The position numbers were made by a program, and so were the translations under genes. A stretch of 64,000 bases of DNA from Miltoncostaea sp963703045 (GTDB taxonomy: Bacteria > Actinomycetota > Thermoleophilia > Miltoncostaeales > Miltoncostaeaceae). This document shows, piece after piece, positions 8,177 to 16,635 of the stretch. The notes under the pieces were generated by a model. It was given only the letters and a program-made list of their open reading frames with translations, made no database searches and was not told the DNA's origin. The stretch is taken from positions 1,984,001 to 2,048,000 of the forward strand of contig OY969782.1 of NCBI GenBank assembly GCA_963703045.1. Direction: 5' to 3'. The first letter of the stretch is position 1, and each line of letters starts with the position of its first letter.

Positions 8177-9409
8177 GTGGGCCGGGCACGGCGCGAGGGG
8201 CGGGGGCCGGCGTTCCTGCTCTCCCCACTCGGCATCGTCTTCACGACGGTGGTGATCGACCTGGTGGGGTTCGGCATCGTGCTGCCGATCCTGCCGCTCT
8301 GGGCGCAGGACTTCGGGGCCTCGCCGGTCCAGATCGGCCTCATCACCGCGTCGTACGCCGTCATGCAGTTGCTGTTCGCGCCGGTCTGGGGCCGCATCTC
8401 CGACCGCTACGGACGCCGCCCGGTCATCCTCGCGTCGCTGGCCGGCAGCGCGGTCGCCGCCCTGATGATCGGCCTCGCCGGCACCCTGGTCGTGCTCTGG
8501 ATCGCCCGCGTGCTGCAGGGAGTCGCCGGCGCCTCGTACGCGGCGGCCCAGGCGTACGTCGCCGACGTGACCACCCGCGAGGAGCGGGCGAAGGGGATGG
8601 GCATGATCGGCGCGGCCTTCGGGCTCGGCTTCGTGCTCGGGCCGGCCATCGGTGCGCTGTTCTCGTCGATCGACGCCCGTCTGCCGTTCTTCGTGGCGGC
8701 CGGCCTCGCGGCGACGAACCTGGCGCTCGCCTGGTTCCGGCTGCCCGAATCGCGCCGGCCGGGCGCGGCCGAGGCCCCCGGACCGCGCTTCTCCCTCGTG
8801 CGGCGGGCCCTGTCGAGCCACGACCTCGCGCCGCTCGTGTGGCTGTCGTTCGCCGCCACGGTCGCGTTCGTGGGCATGGAATCGACCTTCGCCCTCTTCG
8901 GCGCCCGCCGCTTCGACTACAGCGTCGCCCAGGTCGGTCTGCTGTTCGTCTTCATCGGCGTGCTCACCGCGGTCGCGCAGGGGTTCCTCGTGGGCCGGAT
9001 CGTGGCCCGCACCGGCGAGGGGCGGGCGCTCGTCGGCGGTCTGGTCGGGACCGCCGTCGGGCTGCTGCTGGTGGGGGTGTCGCAGGATCTGTGGCTGCTC
9101 CTGGTGGGCCTCGCCGTGCTGTCCGTCGCCTCGGGCCTCGTGTTCGCGACGACGACCGCGCTCATCTCCCTGGCCGCCGGCGAGCGCGAGCAGGGTGCCG
9201 TGCTCGGCCTCACGGCGTCGGTCGGCGGGGCCGCCCGCATCGCCGGGCCCCTGGCCGCGACCGCCCTCTACCAGCACGCGGGCATCGCGGTGCCCCTGCT
9301 CGCGGGCGCCGCCGTCTTCGCCCTCTGCGCCGCCGGCGCCGTGCGGCTGGCCGGCCCGAGGACGCCCGCGACCGCCGGACCGTCGCTGCCCGGCTCCACC
9401 CGCTCGTGA
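8177..9409 (+). CDS. MFS transporter, drug-efflux type
   Basis: 410 residues with twelve predicted membrane helices. The loop 2-3 motif of the drug:H+ antiporter group is intact (GRISDRYGRRPVIL), and the N-terminus (VVIDLVGFGIVLPILPLW) and helix 5 block (GLGFVLGPAIGALF) resemble the TetA/DHA1 branch. The start is a GTG at 8177, ten bases after ctaB stops, so it is probably co-transcribed with ctaB. The substrate is unknown. It sits between ctaB and the oxidase operon without an obvious functional link, and the 140-base gap after it holds a perfect 16-base palindrome (9465-9480). Confidence 0.82.
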   Translation: MGRARREGRGPAFLLSPLGIVFTTVVIDLVGFGIVLPILPLWAQDFGASPVQIGLITASYAVMQLLFAPVWGRISDRYGRRPVILASLAGSAVAALMIGLAGTLVVLWIARVLQGVAGASYAAAQAYVADVTTREERAKGMGMIGAAFGLGFVLGPAIGALFSSIDARLPFFVAAGLAATNLALAWFRLPESRRPGAAEAPGPRFSLVRRALSSHDLAPLVWLSFAATVAFVGMESTFALFGARRFDYSVAQVGLLFVFIGVLTAVAQGFLVGRIVARTGEGRALVGGLVGTAVGLLLVGVSQDLWLLLVGLAVLSVASGLVFATTTALISLAAGEREQGAVLGLTASVGGAARIAGPLAATALYQHAGIAVPLLAGAAVFALCAAGAVRLAGPRTPATAGPSLPGSTRS

Positions 9410-9464
9410 CCCGGGCGGGCGCGGCCCGCCGCGGCCGCGCGGGCGCCGGACGACCCGCCGCGGC

Positions 9465-9480
9465 GGGGACGGCCGTCCCC
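9465..9480. terminator. GC palindrome after the MFS gene (possible terminator)
   Basis: GGGGACGGCCGTCCCC is a perfect palindrome 56 bases past the MFS stop. It could form a short hairpin, but there is no T run. It separates the MFS gene from the next promoter box. Confidence 0.3.
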
Positions 9481-9563
9481 GGTGACGCCCGCGGGGTCGG
9501 ACACCGGTCGCGCAGGGACGTCTGACCCGCCCTCCGGCCCCTTTCCCGGGTGAGGGTGCGTGA

Positions 9564-9569
9564 TAGGTT
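9564..9569 (+). promoter_or_regulatory. Putative -10 box (TAGGTT) for the cytochrome oxidase operon
   Basis: TAGGTT is followed by 7 bases and then GTG at 9577, the spacing expected for a leaderless transcript. This is why I place the ctaC start at 9577 and not at the upstream GTG at 9550, which lies before the box. Confidence 0.45.
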
Positions 9570-9576
9570 GCCGCCC

Positions 9577-10377
9577 GTGCTGAGGAGCCGCCACACGGTC
9601 CCGCTTTTGGCCCTGATCGCCGTCGTCGGGGCGATATCGGTCGCCGTCGCGCTGCTGATCGACTGGCTGCCGACCCAGGCGAGCGACCAGGCCGAGCGCG
9701 TCGACACGCTGCTCTGGTTCGTGGTCTGGATCTCGCTCGGGATCTTCACGCTCGTGGTCTCGGTGCTGCTCTACTGCGCGGTGCGGTTCCGCGCCGGGCC
9801 CGACGACGACTCGGACGGGCCGCCGATCCACGGCAACACCACGCTCGAGGTGATCTGGACGGTGGTCCCGGCCGTGCTGCTGGCCATCGTCGCCGTGTGG
9901 GCGTACCTCGTGCTCTCCGACAACGAGGCCCTCGCCGCCGACCGGCTCGTCGTGGACGTGACCGCCGAGCAGTTCGCGTGGAGCTTCACCTACCCCGAGG
10001 ACCAGGTGGAGTCGGGCGACCTGCGGGTGCCCGTGGGACGCCAGGTCGAGCTGAAGATGCGCTCGAAGGACGTCATCCACGACTTCTACGTCAAGGAGTT
10101 CCGCGTCAAGCAGGACGTGGTCCCCGGCATCACGACGCGGCTGATCTTCGATCCGAACCGCAGCGGCACCTATCAGGTGATCTGCGCGGAGCTCTGCGGG
10201 GTGGGGCACGGCGTGATGCGCACCCGGGTCATCGTCATGGAGCCCGGCGAGTACGACCGGTGGATCGCCGGCGCCCGACGCGAGGTCGCCGCGAGCGCCG
10301 CCCAGGGGGGCGGGGCCCCGCCGGCCGCCGCTCCGCCGGCCGCCGCACCGCCGACCACACCGGGCGAGCAGCCCTGA
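9577..10377 (+). CDS. ctaC: Cytochrome c oxidase subunit II CtaC (CuA)
   Basis: About 266 residues, the subunit that takes electrons from cytochrome c through the binuclear CuA centre outside the membrane. There is an N-terminal hydrophobic segment, then the CoxII pair of helices (LLWFVVWISLGIFTLVVSVL; EVIWTVVPAVLLAIVAVW), then the cupredoxin domain. All CuA ligands are present: the His in DVIHDFYV and the block CAELCGVGHGVM (Cys203, Cys207, His211, Met214 from this start). A tail of about 30 residues rich in Ala/Pro follows. The GTG at 9577 is chosen because it follows a -10-like box at leaderless spacing; a GTG at 9550 in the same frame would add nine residues. It is the first gene of the ctaC-ctaD-ctaE-cytochrome c operon. 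Confidence 0.93.
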   Translation: MLRSRHTVPLLALIAVVGAISVAVALLIDWLPTQASDQAERVDTLLWFVVWISLGIFTLVVSVLLYCAVRFRAGPDDDSDGPPIHGNTTLEVIWTVVPAVLLAIVAVWAYLVLSDNEALAADRLVVDVTAEQFAWSFTYPEDQVESGDLRVPVGRQVELKMRSKDVIHDFYVKEFRVKQDVVPGITTRLIFDPNRSGTYQVICAELCGVGHGVMRTRVIVMEPGEYDRWIAGARREVAASAAQGGGAPPAAAPPAAAPPTTPGEQP

Positions 10378-10397
10378 CCGGCTGAACGAGGACTCCC

Positions 10398-13160
10398 ATG
10401 GCCACCCACGCACCCACCCACTCCCACCACCACGGGCACGAGCACCACATGGATCCGCGCCCGCTCTCCTACTGGTGGAAGCGCGCCGTCATCTGGACGA
10501 TCGCCGGCTTCATGCTCGGCATGACCGTCGTCTTCCTGGGCCGCACCCTCTTCGGCAACACGCCGACGTGGGAGCCGCAGGTCTACTGGACCTTCGCGGC
10601 GACCCTCGCGGCGCTCGGCTTCACGGTCGGCATCGGCTGCTGGGACTACTGGTTCCGCTGGATGACCGGCCGCCAGGTCGACCCCGAGGACCACTCGCTG
10701 CACGGGGCCGAGAGCTGGAAGGACTACTTCAAGGCCAACACCGATCACAAGGTGATCGGCATCCAGTACATGGTGGCCGTCTTCTTCTTCTTCGCGGTCG
10801 GCGGCATCTTCGCGCTGCTGGTGCGCGCGGAGCTGGCGGACTCGGGCCAGACGATCGGCGACGCCGAGACGTACAACGGGATGTTCAGCGTGCACGCCGC
10901 GCTGATGATCTTCCTGTTCGTGATCCCGTCGTTCGTGGGCCTCTCGAACTACATCCTGCCGATCATGATCGGCGCCAAGGACATGGCGTTCCCGCGCCTC
11001 AACGCGCTCTCGCTGTGGCTGCTGATCCCCGGCGGGGTCATGCTCGCCATCAGCCCCGCCTTCGGCGCCTTCTCGGCGGGCTGGACGGCCTACACGCCGC
11101 TCGCGACGCAGGGCGGCACCGGGACGACGCTCTTCGAGGTGGGCGTCCAGATCATCGGCGCCAGCTCGATCATGGGCGCGATCAACTTCCTGGTCACGAT
11201 CTTCACCATGCGCGCGCCGGGCATGACGGTGTGGCGCATGCCGCTGCTCGTGTGGGCCCAGGCGACCACCTCGGCCCTCGTGGTCTTCGGCACGCCCTTC
11301 ATCGCGGGCTCGCAGTTCATGACCCTCTTCGACCGCGTCATGGGGACGAACTTCTTCGACCCCACCGGCGGCGGCGACGTGGTCATGTACCAGCACGTCT
11401 TCTGGTTCTATTCGCACCCGGCCGTCTACATCATGATCCTGCCGGGCTTCGGCATCATCAGCGAGGTCATCGCGACCCACGCGCGCAAGCCGATCTTCGG
11501 CTACCGGGCGATCGCCTTCTCGACCGTGGCCATCGCGGTGCTCGGGTTCGGCGTCTGGGCGCACCACATGTTCGTCAGCGGCATGGCGGCCTGGCTGCGC
11601 GTGCCGATGATGATCACCACGATCATCATCGCGGTGCCGACGGGCGTGAAGGTGTTCTCGTGGCTCGGGACCCTGTGGCAGGGCAAGATCCATCTGCGCA
11701 CGCCCATGCTCTTCGCGCTCGGCTTCATCACCACGTTCGTGATCGGCGGCCTCTCGGGCGTCATGCTCGGCACGATCCCGGTCAACATCCAGGTGACCGA
11801 CACCTACTTCGTGGTGGCGCACATCCACTACGTCTTCGTCGGCGGCAGCCTCTTCACGATCATGGCCGGCGTGTACCACTGGTTCCCCAAGATGACCGGG
11901 AAGATGTACGACGAGCGCCTCGGCGCCGTGAGCTTCTGGGTCACCTTCATCGGCTTCAACGCGACGTTCCTGCCGATGCACTGGCTCGGCCTGCACGGCA
12001 TGCCCCGGCGCGTCGCGACCTACGACGACCGCTTCGGCACCCTCAACGCGGTGATCAGCGGGGCGTCGATGGTCATGGGCGTCGGCATGCTGATCTTCGC
12101 CTACAACATCATCCAGTCGTGGCGGAAGGGCCCGGCGGCGCCGTGGAACCCCTGGCGCGGACGCTCGCTCGAGTGGCTCGTCTCGTCCCCGCCGTCGCTG
12201 TTCAACTTCGAGGCCACCCCGCAGGTCGTGGGCGGTCCCTACCAGTACGGCGTGCCCGGCGCCCGTCACGCCGTGGTGTTCGCCCCCGAGGAGATCGGCG
12301 GCGAGCTCACCGAGACCGAGCGCCGCACCATCCTCGTCATCGCCCGCGACACGGTGTCGTCGGGGGCCCTCATCGACGAGCTGCGCCGCCGCGCCGCCGA
12401 GGGGCTGTGGCGCTTCACGATCGTCGTGCCCACCGAGGGCGCCGACCGGTCCGCCGCCGACCGCCGTCTGCAGGTCGCGCTGTCGGTGCTGGCCGAGGCC
12501 GGCATCGACGCCAGCGGCACCACCATCGCCGGCGACCCCTTCGCCGCCTACGAGTCGATCAGCGCCGACGAGGACCTGCACGAGGTCATCCTCGCCACGT
12601 ATCCCACGGGACGCTCGCGGTGGATGGCCGACGACATGCTCGACCGCCTGCGCAAGCTCACCAACCTCGGCGTCACGCGCGTGGTGGTGTCGCCCGAGGA
12701 GGCCTTCGAGCCGCTGTCGCGCCCCGGCGTCACCCGCGTCGCCGTGCTGGCCGACGACGGCCTGGGGGGTCGCGGGCTGGTCGAGGCGCTGCGCCGCCGG
12801 GCCGACGAGAGCCCGATCGCAGTGGTGCTGCTGCACCCGATGGCGCTGACCGGCCCGGGCTGGACCGACGAGGCCGAGGAGGTCCGGTCGGCCGCCACCG
12901 AGCGGGTGCGCGCCACGATCGAGGCGCTGCAGGCCGTCGGCGTCCAGGCCCGCGGCGAGGTGCTCGACGGGGACGGCGCGACGGCGGCCCGAGTGGCCGT
13001 CACCGACCACCGCGCCGATCGGATCGTCATCGCGGTCGCCGGAGGGGGCAACCTGGCGACCGACGAGACCCAGGCCGCGGTGCGCGCCGCCGCCGGGGAC
13101 ACGCCGGTCGAGTCGATCGTCGTCGATGCGGGCGCTCCGGCCGCGCCGTCCGGGAGCTGA
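10398..13160 (+). CDS. ctaD: Cytochrome c oxidase subunit I CtaD, A2 type, with C-terminal USP-like tandem domain
   Basis: 920 residues, far longer than the usual ~550. The N-terminus is His-rich (THSHHHGHEHH) and has two extra hydrophobic segments before the core. The haem-copper oxidase core runs about 112-580: low-spin haem ligand His166, CuB ligands His340, His389 and His390, and haem ligands His475 and His477 (VVAHIHYVF). Helix VI reads FYSHPAVY, with Tyr338-Ser339 and no Glu, the mark of A2-type oxidases, where YS replaces the Glu that ends the D proton channel. Tyr344 should form the His-Tyr cross-link. From about residue 615 to 920 there is a soluble extension with two alpha/beta repeats (RRTILVIARD... 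and GVTRVAVLADD...) resembling universal stress protein folds. I see no frame break between the core and the extension, so this looks like a true fusion. The GXGXXGX9G[ST] ATP motif of classical UspA is not clear. Confidence 0.93.
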   Translation: MATHAPTHSHHHGHEHHMDPRPLSYWWKRAVIWTIAGFMLGMTVVFLGRTLFGNTPTWEPQVYWTFAATLAALGFTVGIGCWDYWFRWMTGRQVDPEDHSLHGAESWKDYFKANTDHKVIGIQYMVAVFFFFAVGGIFALLVRAELADSGQTIGDAETYNGMFSVHAALMIFLFVIPSFVGLSNYILPIMIGAKDMAFPRLNALSLWLLIPGGVMLAISPAFGAFSAGWTAYTPLATQGGTGTTLFEVGVQIIGASSIMGAINFLVTIFTMRAPGMTVWRMPLLVWAQATTSALVVFGTPFIAGSQFMTLFDRVMGTNFFDPTGGGDVVMYQHVFWFYSHPAVYIMILPGFGIISEVIATHARKPIFGYRAIAFSTVAIAVLGFGVWAHHMFVSGMAAWLRVPMMITTIIIAVPTGVKVFSWLGTLWQGKIHLRTPMLFALGFITTFVIGGLSGVMLGTIPVNIQVTDTYFVVAHIHYVFVGGSLFTIMAGVYHWFPKMTGKMYDERLGAVSFWVTFIGFNATFLPMHWLGLHGMPRRVATYDDRFGTLNAVISGASMVMGVGMLIFAYNIIQSWRKGPAAPWNPWRGRSLEWLVSSPPSLFNFEATPQVVGGPYQYGVPGARHAVVFAPEEIGGELTETERRTILVIARDTVSSGALIDELRRRAAEGLWRFTIVVPTEGADRSAADRRLQVALSVLAEAGIDASGTTIAGDPFAAYESISADEDLHEVILATYPTGRSRWMADDMLDRLRKLTNLGVTRVVVSPEEAFEPLSRPGVTRVAVLADDGLGGRGLVEALRRRADESPIAVVLLHPMALTGPGWTDEAEEVRSAATERVRATIEALQAVGVQARGEVLDGDGATAARVAVTDHRADRIVIAVAGGGNLATDETQAAVRAAAGDTPVESIVVDAGAPAAPSGS

Positions 13161-13163
13161 GCG

Positions 13164-13793
13164 TTGGCCACCGTCGAGCCACACGTGCACTCGCCCGCCT
13201 CCGGCGCGACCCCGCCGCCTTCGCGCGGCAGCCAGATCAGCATGGGCCTGCTCTCGATGATCTTCTTCATCGGGTCCGAGGTGATGCTCTTCGGCTCGCT
13301 GTTCGCGGCCTACTTCTTCGTGCGGTTCAACGTCGCCGACCAGTGGCCCCCGCTCAACGCCGCCGGCGAGGCCTTCGAGCTGCCCGTGCTGCTGACCGGG
13401 CTCAACACCGCGATCCTCGTGGCGTCGAGCTTCACCCTGCACTGGGGCGAGCAGCGCCTGTCGCACCACAACGACCGCAAGGGGCTCGAGCGCGGTCTGC
13501 TGGTGACGATGTTCCTGGGCGCGACCTTCCTGGTCATCCAGATCAACGAGTACGTGCACCTGGGCTTCACGCCGCAGGACCAGGCGTTCGGGGCGACCTT
13601 CTACACGCTGACCGGCTTCCACGGCCTGCACGTGTTCATCGGCCTGACGCTGCTGTTCCTCAGCTACGTGAGGGTGACGAAGGGGCGCGACTTCACCCCC
13701 CAGTGGGCCACCCCCCTGACGGCGGCGAGCCTCTACTGGCACTTCGTCAACGTCGTCTGGGTCCTGCTCTTCGTCCTCGTCTACCTCATATGA
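13164..13793 (+). CDS. ctaE: Cytochrome c oxidase subunit III CtaE
   Basis: 209 residues, five to seven membrane helices. Family landmarks are IFFIGSEVMLFGSLFAAYFF at the N-terminal helices, the Glu in INEYVHLG, FHGLHVFIGL and the terminal YWHFVNVVWVLLFVLVYL. The start is a TTG at 13164, three bases after the ctaD stop. It is non-canonical but the only one that covers the whole domain. Its own stop overlaps the ATG of the cytochrome c gene. It is the third structural subunit of the aa3-type oxidase. Confidence 0.92.
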   Translation: MATVEPHVHSPASGATPPPSRGSQISMGLLSMIFFIGSEVMLFGSLFAAYFFVRFNVADQWPPLNAAGEAFELPVLLTGLNTAILVASSFTLHWGEQRLSHHNDRKGLERGLLVTMFLGATFLVIQINEYVHLGFTPQDQAFGATFYTLTGFHGLHVFIGLTLLFLSYVRVTKGRDFTPQWATPLTAASLYWHFVNVVWVLLFVLVYLI

Positions 13794-14233
13794 GAGGGGC
13801 GCGCGTGCGTCAGACCGGCCGAGCGGCCGCGGCCCTCGCCCTGGGCATCGGCGTGCTGGCCCTCGCCGGGTGCGGCGACGACTACGCCGACACCGATCTC
13901 GAGGCCGGCAAGCAGACCTTCGCCACCCTCTGCGCGAGCTGCCACACGCTCGCCGACTCCGGGCGGCCGCCCTCGAACATCGGGCCCAACCTCGACGACG
14001 CGTTCCGCGCCGCCCGCAACGTCGGAATGGCGGAGGAGCAGTTCGCCGGCGTGGTCGAGCGCTGGATCCGCATCTCGCAGCCGCCCATGCCCCGCGACCT
14101 CGTGACCGGCCAGGACTCGCGTGACGTGGCCGCGTACATCGCATCCGTGGCCGGCACGACCGAGGAGAGCTCGGTGCGACCCGCCGTGCCGACTCCCGAA
14201 GTGCCCCAGGTCTCGCGCCAGAACCAGCAGTAG
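13790..14233 (+). CDS. Lipoprotein c-type cytochrome of the oxidase operon
   Basis: 147 residues. The N-terminus is a lipoprotein signal peptide with lipobox LAGC (Cys28), so the mature protein should be anchored on the outer face of the membrane. One haem c site, CASCH, lies at 48-52. A candidate distal Met is in QPPMPRDL, and the C-terminal DVAAYIASVAG is the usual class I cytochrome c helix. The ATG at 13790 overlaps the ctaE stop; a GTG at 13805 would remove five residues. It is likely the electron donor that delivers electrons to CuA of CtaC. Haem attachment would need the ccm genes found 2.4 kb downstream. Confidence 0.88.
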   Translation: MRGARVRQTGRAAAALALGIGVLALAGCGDDYADTDLEAGKQTFATLCASCHTLADSGRPPSNIGPNLDDAFRAARNVGMAEEQFAGVVERWIRISQPPMPRDLVTGQDSRDVAAYIASVAGTTEESSVRPAVPTPEVPQVSRQNQQ

Positions 14234-14272
14234 GGCCGCGGCGAGGCGCGCGGCGCCGGTCCCACGCGGGGG

Positions 14273-14983
14273 GTGTGCATGAGCGGACGACTGGCGGGCA
14301 GACGTGTGATCGTGACCGGGGCCTCGCGGGGCCTCGGCCGCGCGCTGGCCGAGGGCGTCGCGGCCGAGGGCGGCCGGCTGGTCGTGACGGCCACGTCGGC
14401 CGGGCGGCTCGACGCGACGCGCACGGCGGTGCGCGAGCGCGGGGGCGAGGCCCACCCGGTGGCCCTGGACCTGCGCGACCGCGGGTCGGTGGCCGCGGCC
14501 GCGGCCCAGGCGCTGGCGGCTCTCGGGCGGGTGGACGTGCTGGTCAACAACGCCAGCCTGCTCGGCGAGCGCGTGCCCCTCGCCGACTACCCGGCCGACA
14601 CCTGGGACGACGTGCTGGCCGTCAACGCGACCGGGACGCTCGCGCTGATCCAGGCGCTGCTGCCCGGTATCGCCGACGACGGGGCGATCATCAACGTCAC
14701 CTCGGGTGCTGCCGGCCGCGCCGGGTGGGGCGCCTACGCCGTCTCGAAGCTGGCGCTCGAGGGGATCACGCGGATGCTGCGCGAGGAGCTGGCCGACCGG
14801 CGCATCCGCTGCGTCGCCGTCAATCCCGGGGGTCTGCGTACCGCGATGCGGGCCGCGGCGTACCCCGACGAGGACCCCGCCACCGTGCCACGACCGGCGA
14901 CCGTGCTCGAGCCCTTCCTCGCGATCGCGGCCGGCGCCGACCCCGGGCCGCGCATCGACGCCGCCGGGTGGGCCGGCCGATGA
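14273..14983 (+). CDS. Short-chain dehydrogenase/reductase (SDR)
   Basis: 236 residues, classical SDR fold. The cofactor loop TGASRGLG is near residue 15, NNAS at about 96, the catalytic Ser in VTSGAAG and the YAVSK catalytic pair at about 160. The start given is a GTG; an ATG two codons later (14279) is equally good. Lys/Arg patterns after the second strand (TSAGRLDATRTA) hint at NADP preference, but weakly. It is coupled to the downstream VanX-like gene by an ATGA overlap. The substrate cannot be told. Confidence 0.85.
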   Translation: MCMSGRLAGRRVIVTGASRGLGRALAEGVAAEGGRLVVTATSAGRLDATRTAVRERGGEAHPVALDLRDRGSVAAAAAQALAALGRVDVLVNNASLLGERVPLADYPADTWDDVLAVNATGTLALIQALLPGIADDGAIINVTSGAAGRAGWGAYAVSKLALEGITRMLREELADRRIRCVAVNPGGLRTAMRAAAYPDEDPATVPRPATVLEPFLAIAAGADPGPRIDAAGWAGR

Positions 14984-15657
14984 GGCCGATCCCCCCCCTG
15001 GGGTCCACCGAGGGCTGGCGGGACGTGCCGATCGAACCGCGCGAGGAGCCGCTGGTGCGCGTCGCCGACATCGGCGTCCGCATCCACGACGATCCCCGGT
15101 ACTGCGCCGCCGGCCTGCCCGGAGCGCTGCCCGAGGGCTGGGTGCGGCAGGGCGTCGCCGACCGCCTCGCCGCCGTCGCGACCGGGCTGCCGGACGGCAT
15201 GACGCTCGTGGTCTGGGACGGCTACCGCCCGATCGCCACCCAGGCGGCGCTGTACGACGGCTACCTCGACGAGCTCACCATGGTGCACGCCGACTGGCCC
15301 GCCGACGCGCTCGAGGAGGCCGCCTCGCGCTACGTCACGCCCCCGTCGCGCTCGCTCGTGGCGCCCCCTCCGCACCTGACCGGCGGCGCCGTCGACCTGA
15401 CGCTCGGCGACGGGGACGGCCTGCCGCTCGATCTCGGGACGACGTTCGACGCCTTCGTCGACGAGGCCGGCGCGCGGGCGCTCGAGGACGTGCCCGGCCG
15501 CGCGCGCGACCTGCGCCGGGTGCTGTTCTGGGCGATGGCCGACCAGGGCTTCACCGCGTACGCCGAGGAGTGGTGGCACTTCGACCACGGCGACCAGTTC
15601 TGGGGCCTCGCGACCGGGCGCCCTGCCCACTACGCCGTAGCGGCCCACCCGGGGTAG
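14980..15657 (+). CDS. D-Ala-D-Ala dipeptidase-like protein (VanX family)
   Basis: 225 residues, M15D metallopeptidase. The zinc-binding block is HLTGGAVDLTLGD (His and Asp ligands) and the C-terminal EEWWHFDHG supplies the catalytic Glu and third ligand His. A conserved VVWDGYRPIATQ segment precedes them. VanX-type enzymes split D-alanyl-D-alanine or other peptidoglycan-derived dipeptides. Without VanA/VanH neighbours, a role in wall recycling is more likely than vancomycin resistance. The ATG overlaps the SDR stop. A strong GC hairpin follows. Confidence 0.85.
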   Translation: MRPIPPLGSTEGWRDVPIEPREEPLVRVADIGVRIHDDPRYCAAGLPGALPEGWVRQGVADRLAAVATGLPDGMTLVVWDGYRPIATQAALYDGYLDELTMVHADWPADALEEAASRYVTPPSRSLVAPPPHLTGGAVDLTLGDGDGLPLDLGTTFDAFVDEAGARALEDVPGRARDLRRVLFWAMADQGFTAYAEEWWHFDHGDQFWGLATGRPAHYAVAAHPG

Positions 15658-15676
15658 CCGGGCCCGGTCGTCCGCA

Positions 15677-15695
15677 CCGGGCGGATCCCGCCCGG
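15677..15695 (+). terminator. GC-rich hairpin, likely terminator
   Basis: CCGGGCGG and CCGCCCGG flank a 3-base loop, giving a perfect 8-bp stem just after the VanX-like gene. No U tract follows, as is common in GC-rich actinobacteria. Confidence 0.45.
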
Positions 15696-15731
15696 GGCGG
15701 TCGGCCCCCCGCCCCGCCCGCGCGGCGGGGG

Positions 15732-15737
15732 TAACAT
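15732..15737 (+). promoter_or_regulatory. Putative -10 box (TAACAT), leaderless start of the prenyltransferase-ccm-hem run
   Basis: TAACAT is followed by 7 bases and the GTG at 15745. It is the only promoter-like box I see before the long co-directional run reaching 24132, so it may drive the whole cluster. Confidence 0.45.
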
Positions 15738-15744
15738 CGGACCG

Positions 15745-16635
15745 GTGACCACCTCCTCACCGGAGGCCGCACCACGCGCGGCGGGCCTCGGGCTGATCCC
15801 GGCCCTCCTGAGCTTCGTGCGCTTCTCTCACACGATCTTCGCCCTGCCCTTCGCGCTGGCGGCGGCCGTGCTCGCCCGGCTCGACGTGCCCCGGGCGGCG
15901 ACGCTCGGGTGGATCGCGCTGGCGATGGTCGGCGCGCGCAGCCTGGCGATGGCCCTCAACCGCCTGATCGACGCCGACATCGACGCCGCCAACCCCCGTA
16001 CGGCGGCGCGCGAGCTGCCGTCGGGCCGTCTCGCCGTGGGTCAGGTGGCCGCGTTCTGCGCCGTCAGCCTGCTGCTCCTGCTGGTCGCGGTGTCGCAGCT
16101 GCCCCGCGAGACGTGGGTGCTGTGGCCCGTGCCGGTGGCGGCCTTCGTGCTCTATCCGCTCGCCAAGCGGGTGACCTGGGCGTGCCACCTGGCCCTCGGC
16201 CTGACGATCGGCATCGCCCCGATGGGCGCCTGGCTCGCGGTGACCGGCGATCTGGGGGCCGCGCCGGTGCTGCTCGGCCTGGGGGTGGCGGTCTGGATCG
16301 CGGGCTTCGACATCATCTACGCGCTCCTGGACGTCGACTTCGACCGGGCGAACGACGTCCACTCCGTACCGGCCCGCTTCGGCGAGGCGCGCGCCCTCTG
16401 GTTCACCCGGGTGCTCCACGCCGGCGCCGTCGCGCTGCTGGCGGGCGCCGGCGCGGCGGCCGGCGCGGGCGCCGTCTACTTCGTCGGCGTGGGCGCCTGC
16501 GCCGCGGTGCTGCTGTACGAGAACGCGATCGTCCGGCCGGGCGACACGACCCGCGTGCAGGCGGCGTTCGCGCAGTCGAACGGGCTGCTCGCCACCGTGT
16601 TCCTGGTCTTCACGCTCGCCGACATCACGCTCTAG
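15745..16635 (+). CDS. UbiA-family prenyltransferase (MqnP/UbiA-like)
   Basis: 296 residues, integral membrane prenyltransferase. The first Asp-rich loop is NRLIDADIDAANPRT and the second is DIIYALLDVDFDRANDVHSVP; both bind the prenyl diphosphate through Mg2+. Within UbiA enzymes, the sequence FSHTIFALPFAL at the N-terminus and the DVDFDR loop are typical of the 4-hydroxybenzoate/MqnP (futalosine-pathway menaquinone) group. The GTG start follows a TAACAT box at leaderless spacing. The stop codon overlaps the GTG of ccmA. A role in menaquinone synthesis would fit the respiratory neighbourhood, but substrate choice is inferred. Confidence 0.85.
   Translation: MTTSSPEAAPRAAGLGLIPALLSFVRFSHTIFALPFALAAAVLARLDVPRAATLGWIALAMVGARSLAMALNRLIDADIDAANPRTAARELPSGRLAVGQVAAFCAVSLLLLLVAVSQLPRETWVLWPVPVAAFVLYPLAKRVTWACHLALGLTIGIAPMGAWLAVTGDLGAAPVLLGLGVAVWIAGFDIIYALLDVDFDRANDVHSVPARFGEARALWFTRVLHAGAVALLAGAGAAAGAGAVYFVGVGACAAVLLYENAIVRPGDTTRVQAAFAQSNGLLATVFLVFTLADITL

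Noticed and set aside
10173..14144. A 1323-codon open frame on the minus strand across the oxidase operon
   Set aside because: It is the antisense shadow of ctaC-ctaE, rich in Arg/His/Gly/Glu as expected from GC-rich codons, with no domain and no plausible start.
14980..15657. Vancomycin-resistance VanX
   Set aside because: No VanH, VanA or VanRS genes are present. Chromosomal VanX-like dipeptidases in peptidoglycan turnover are common.
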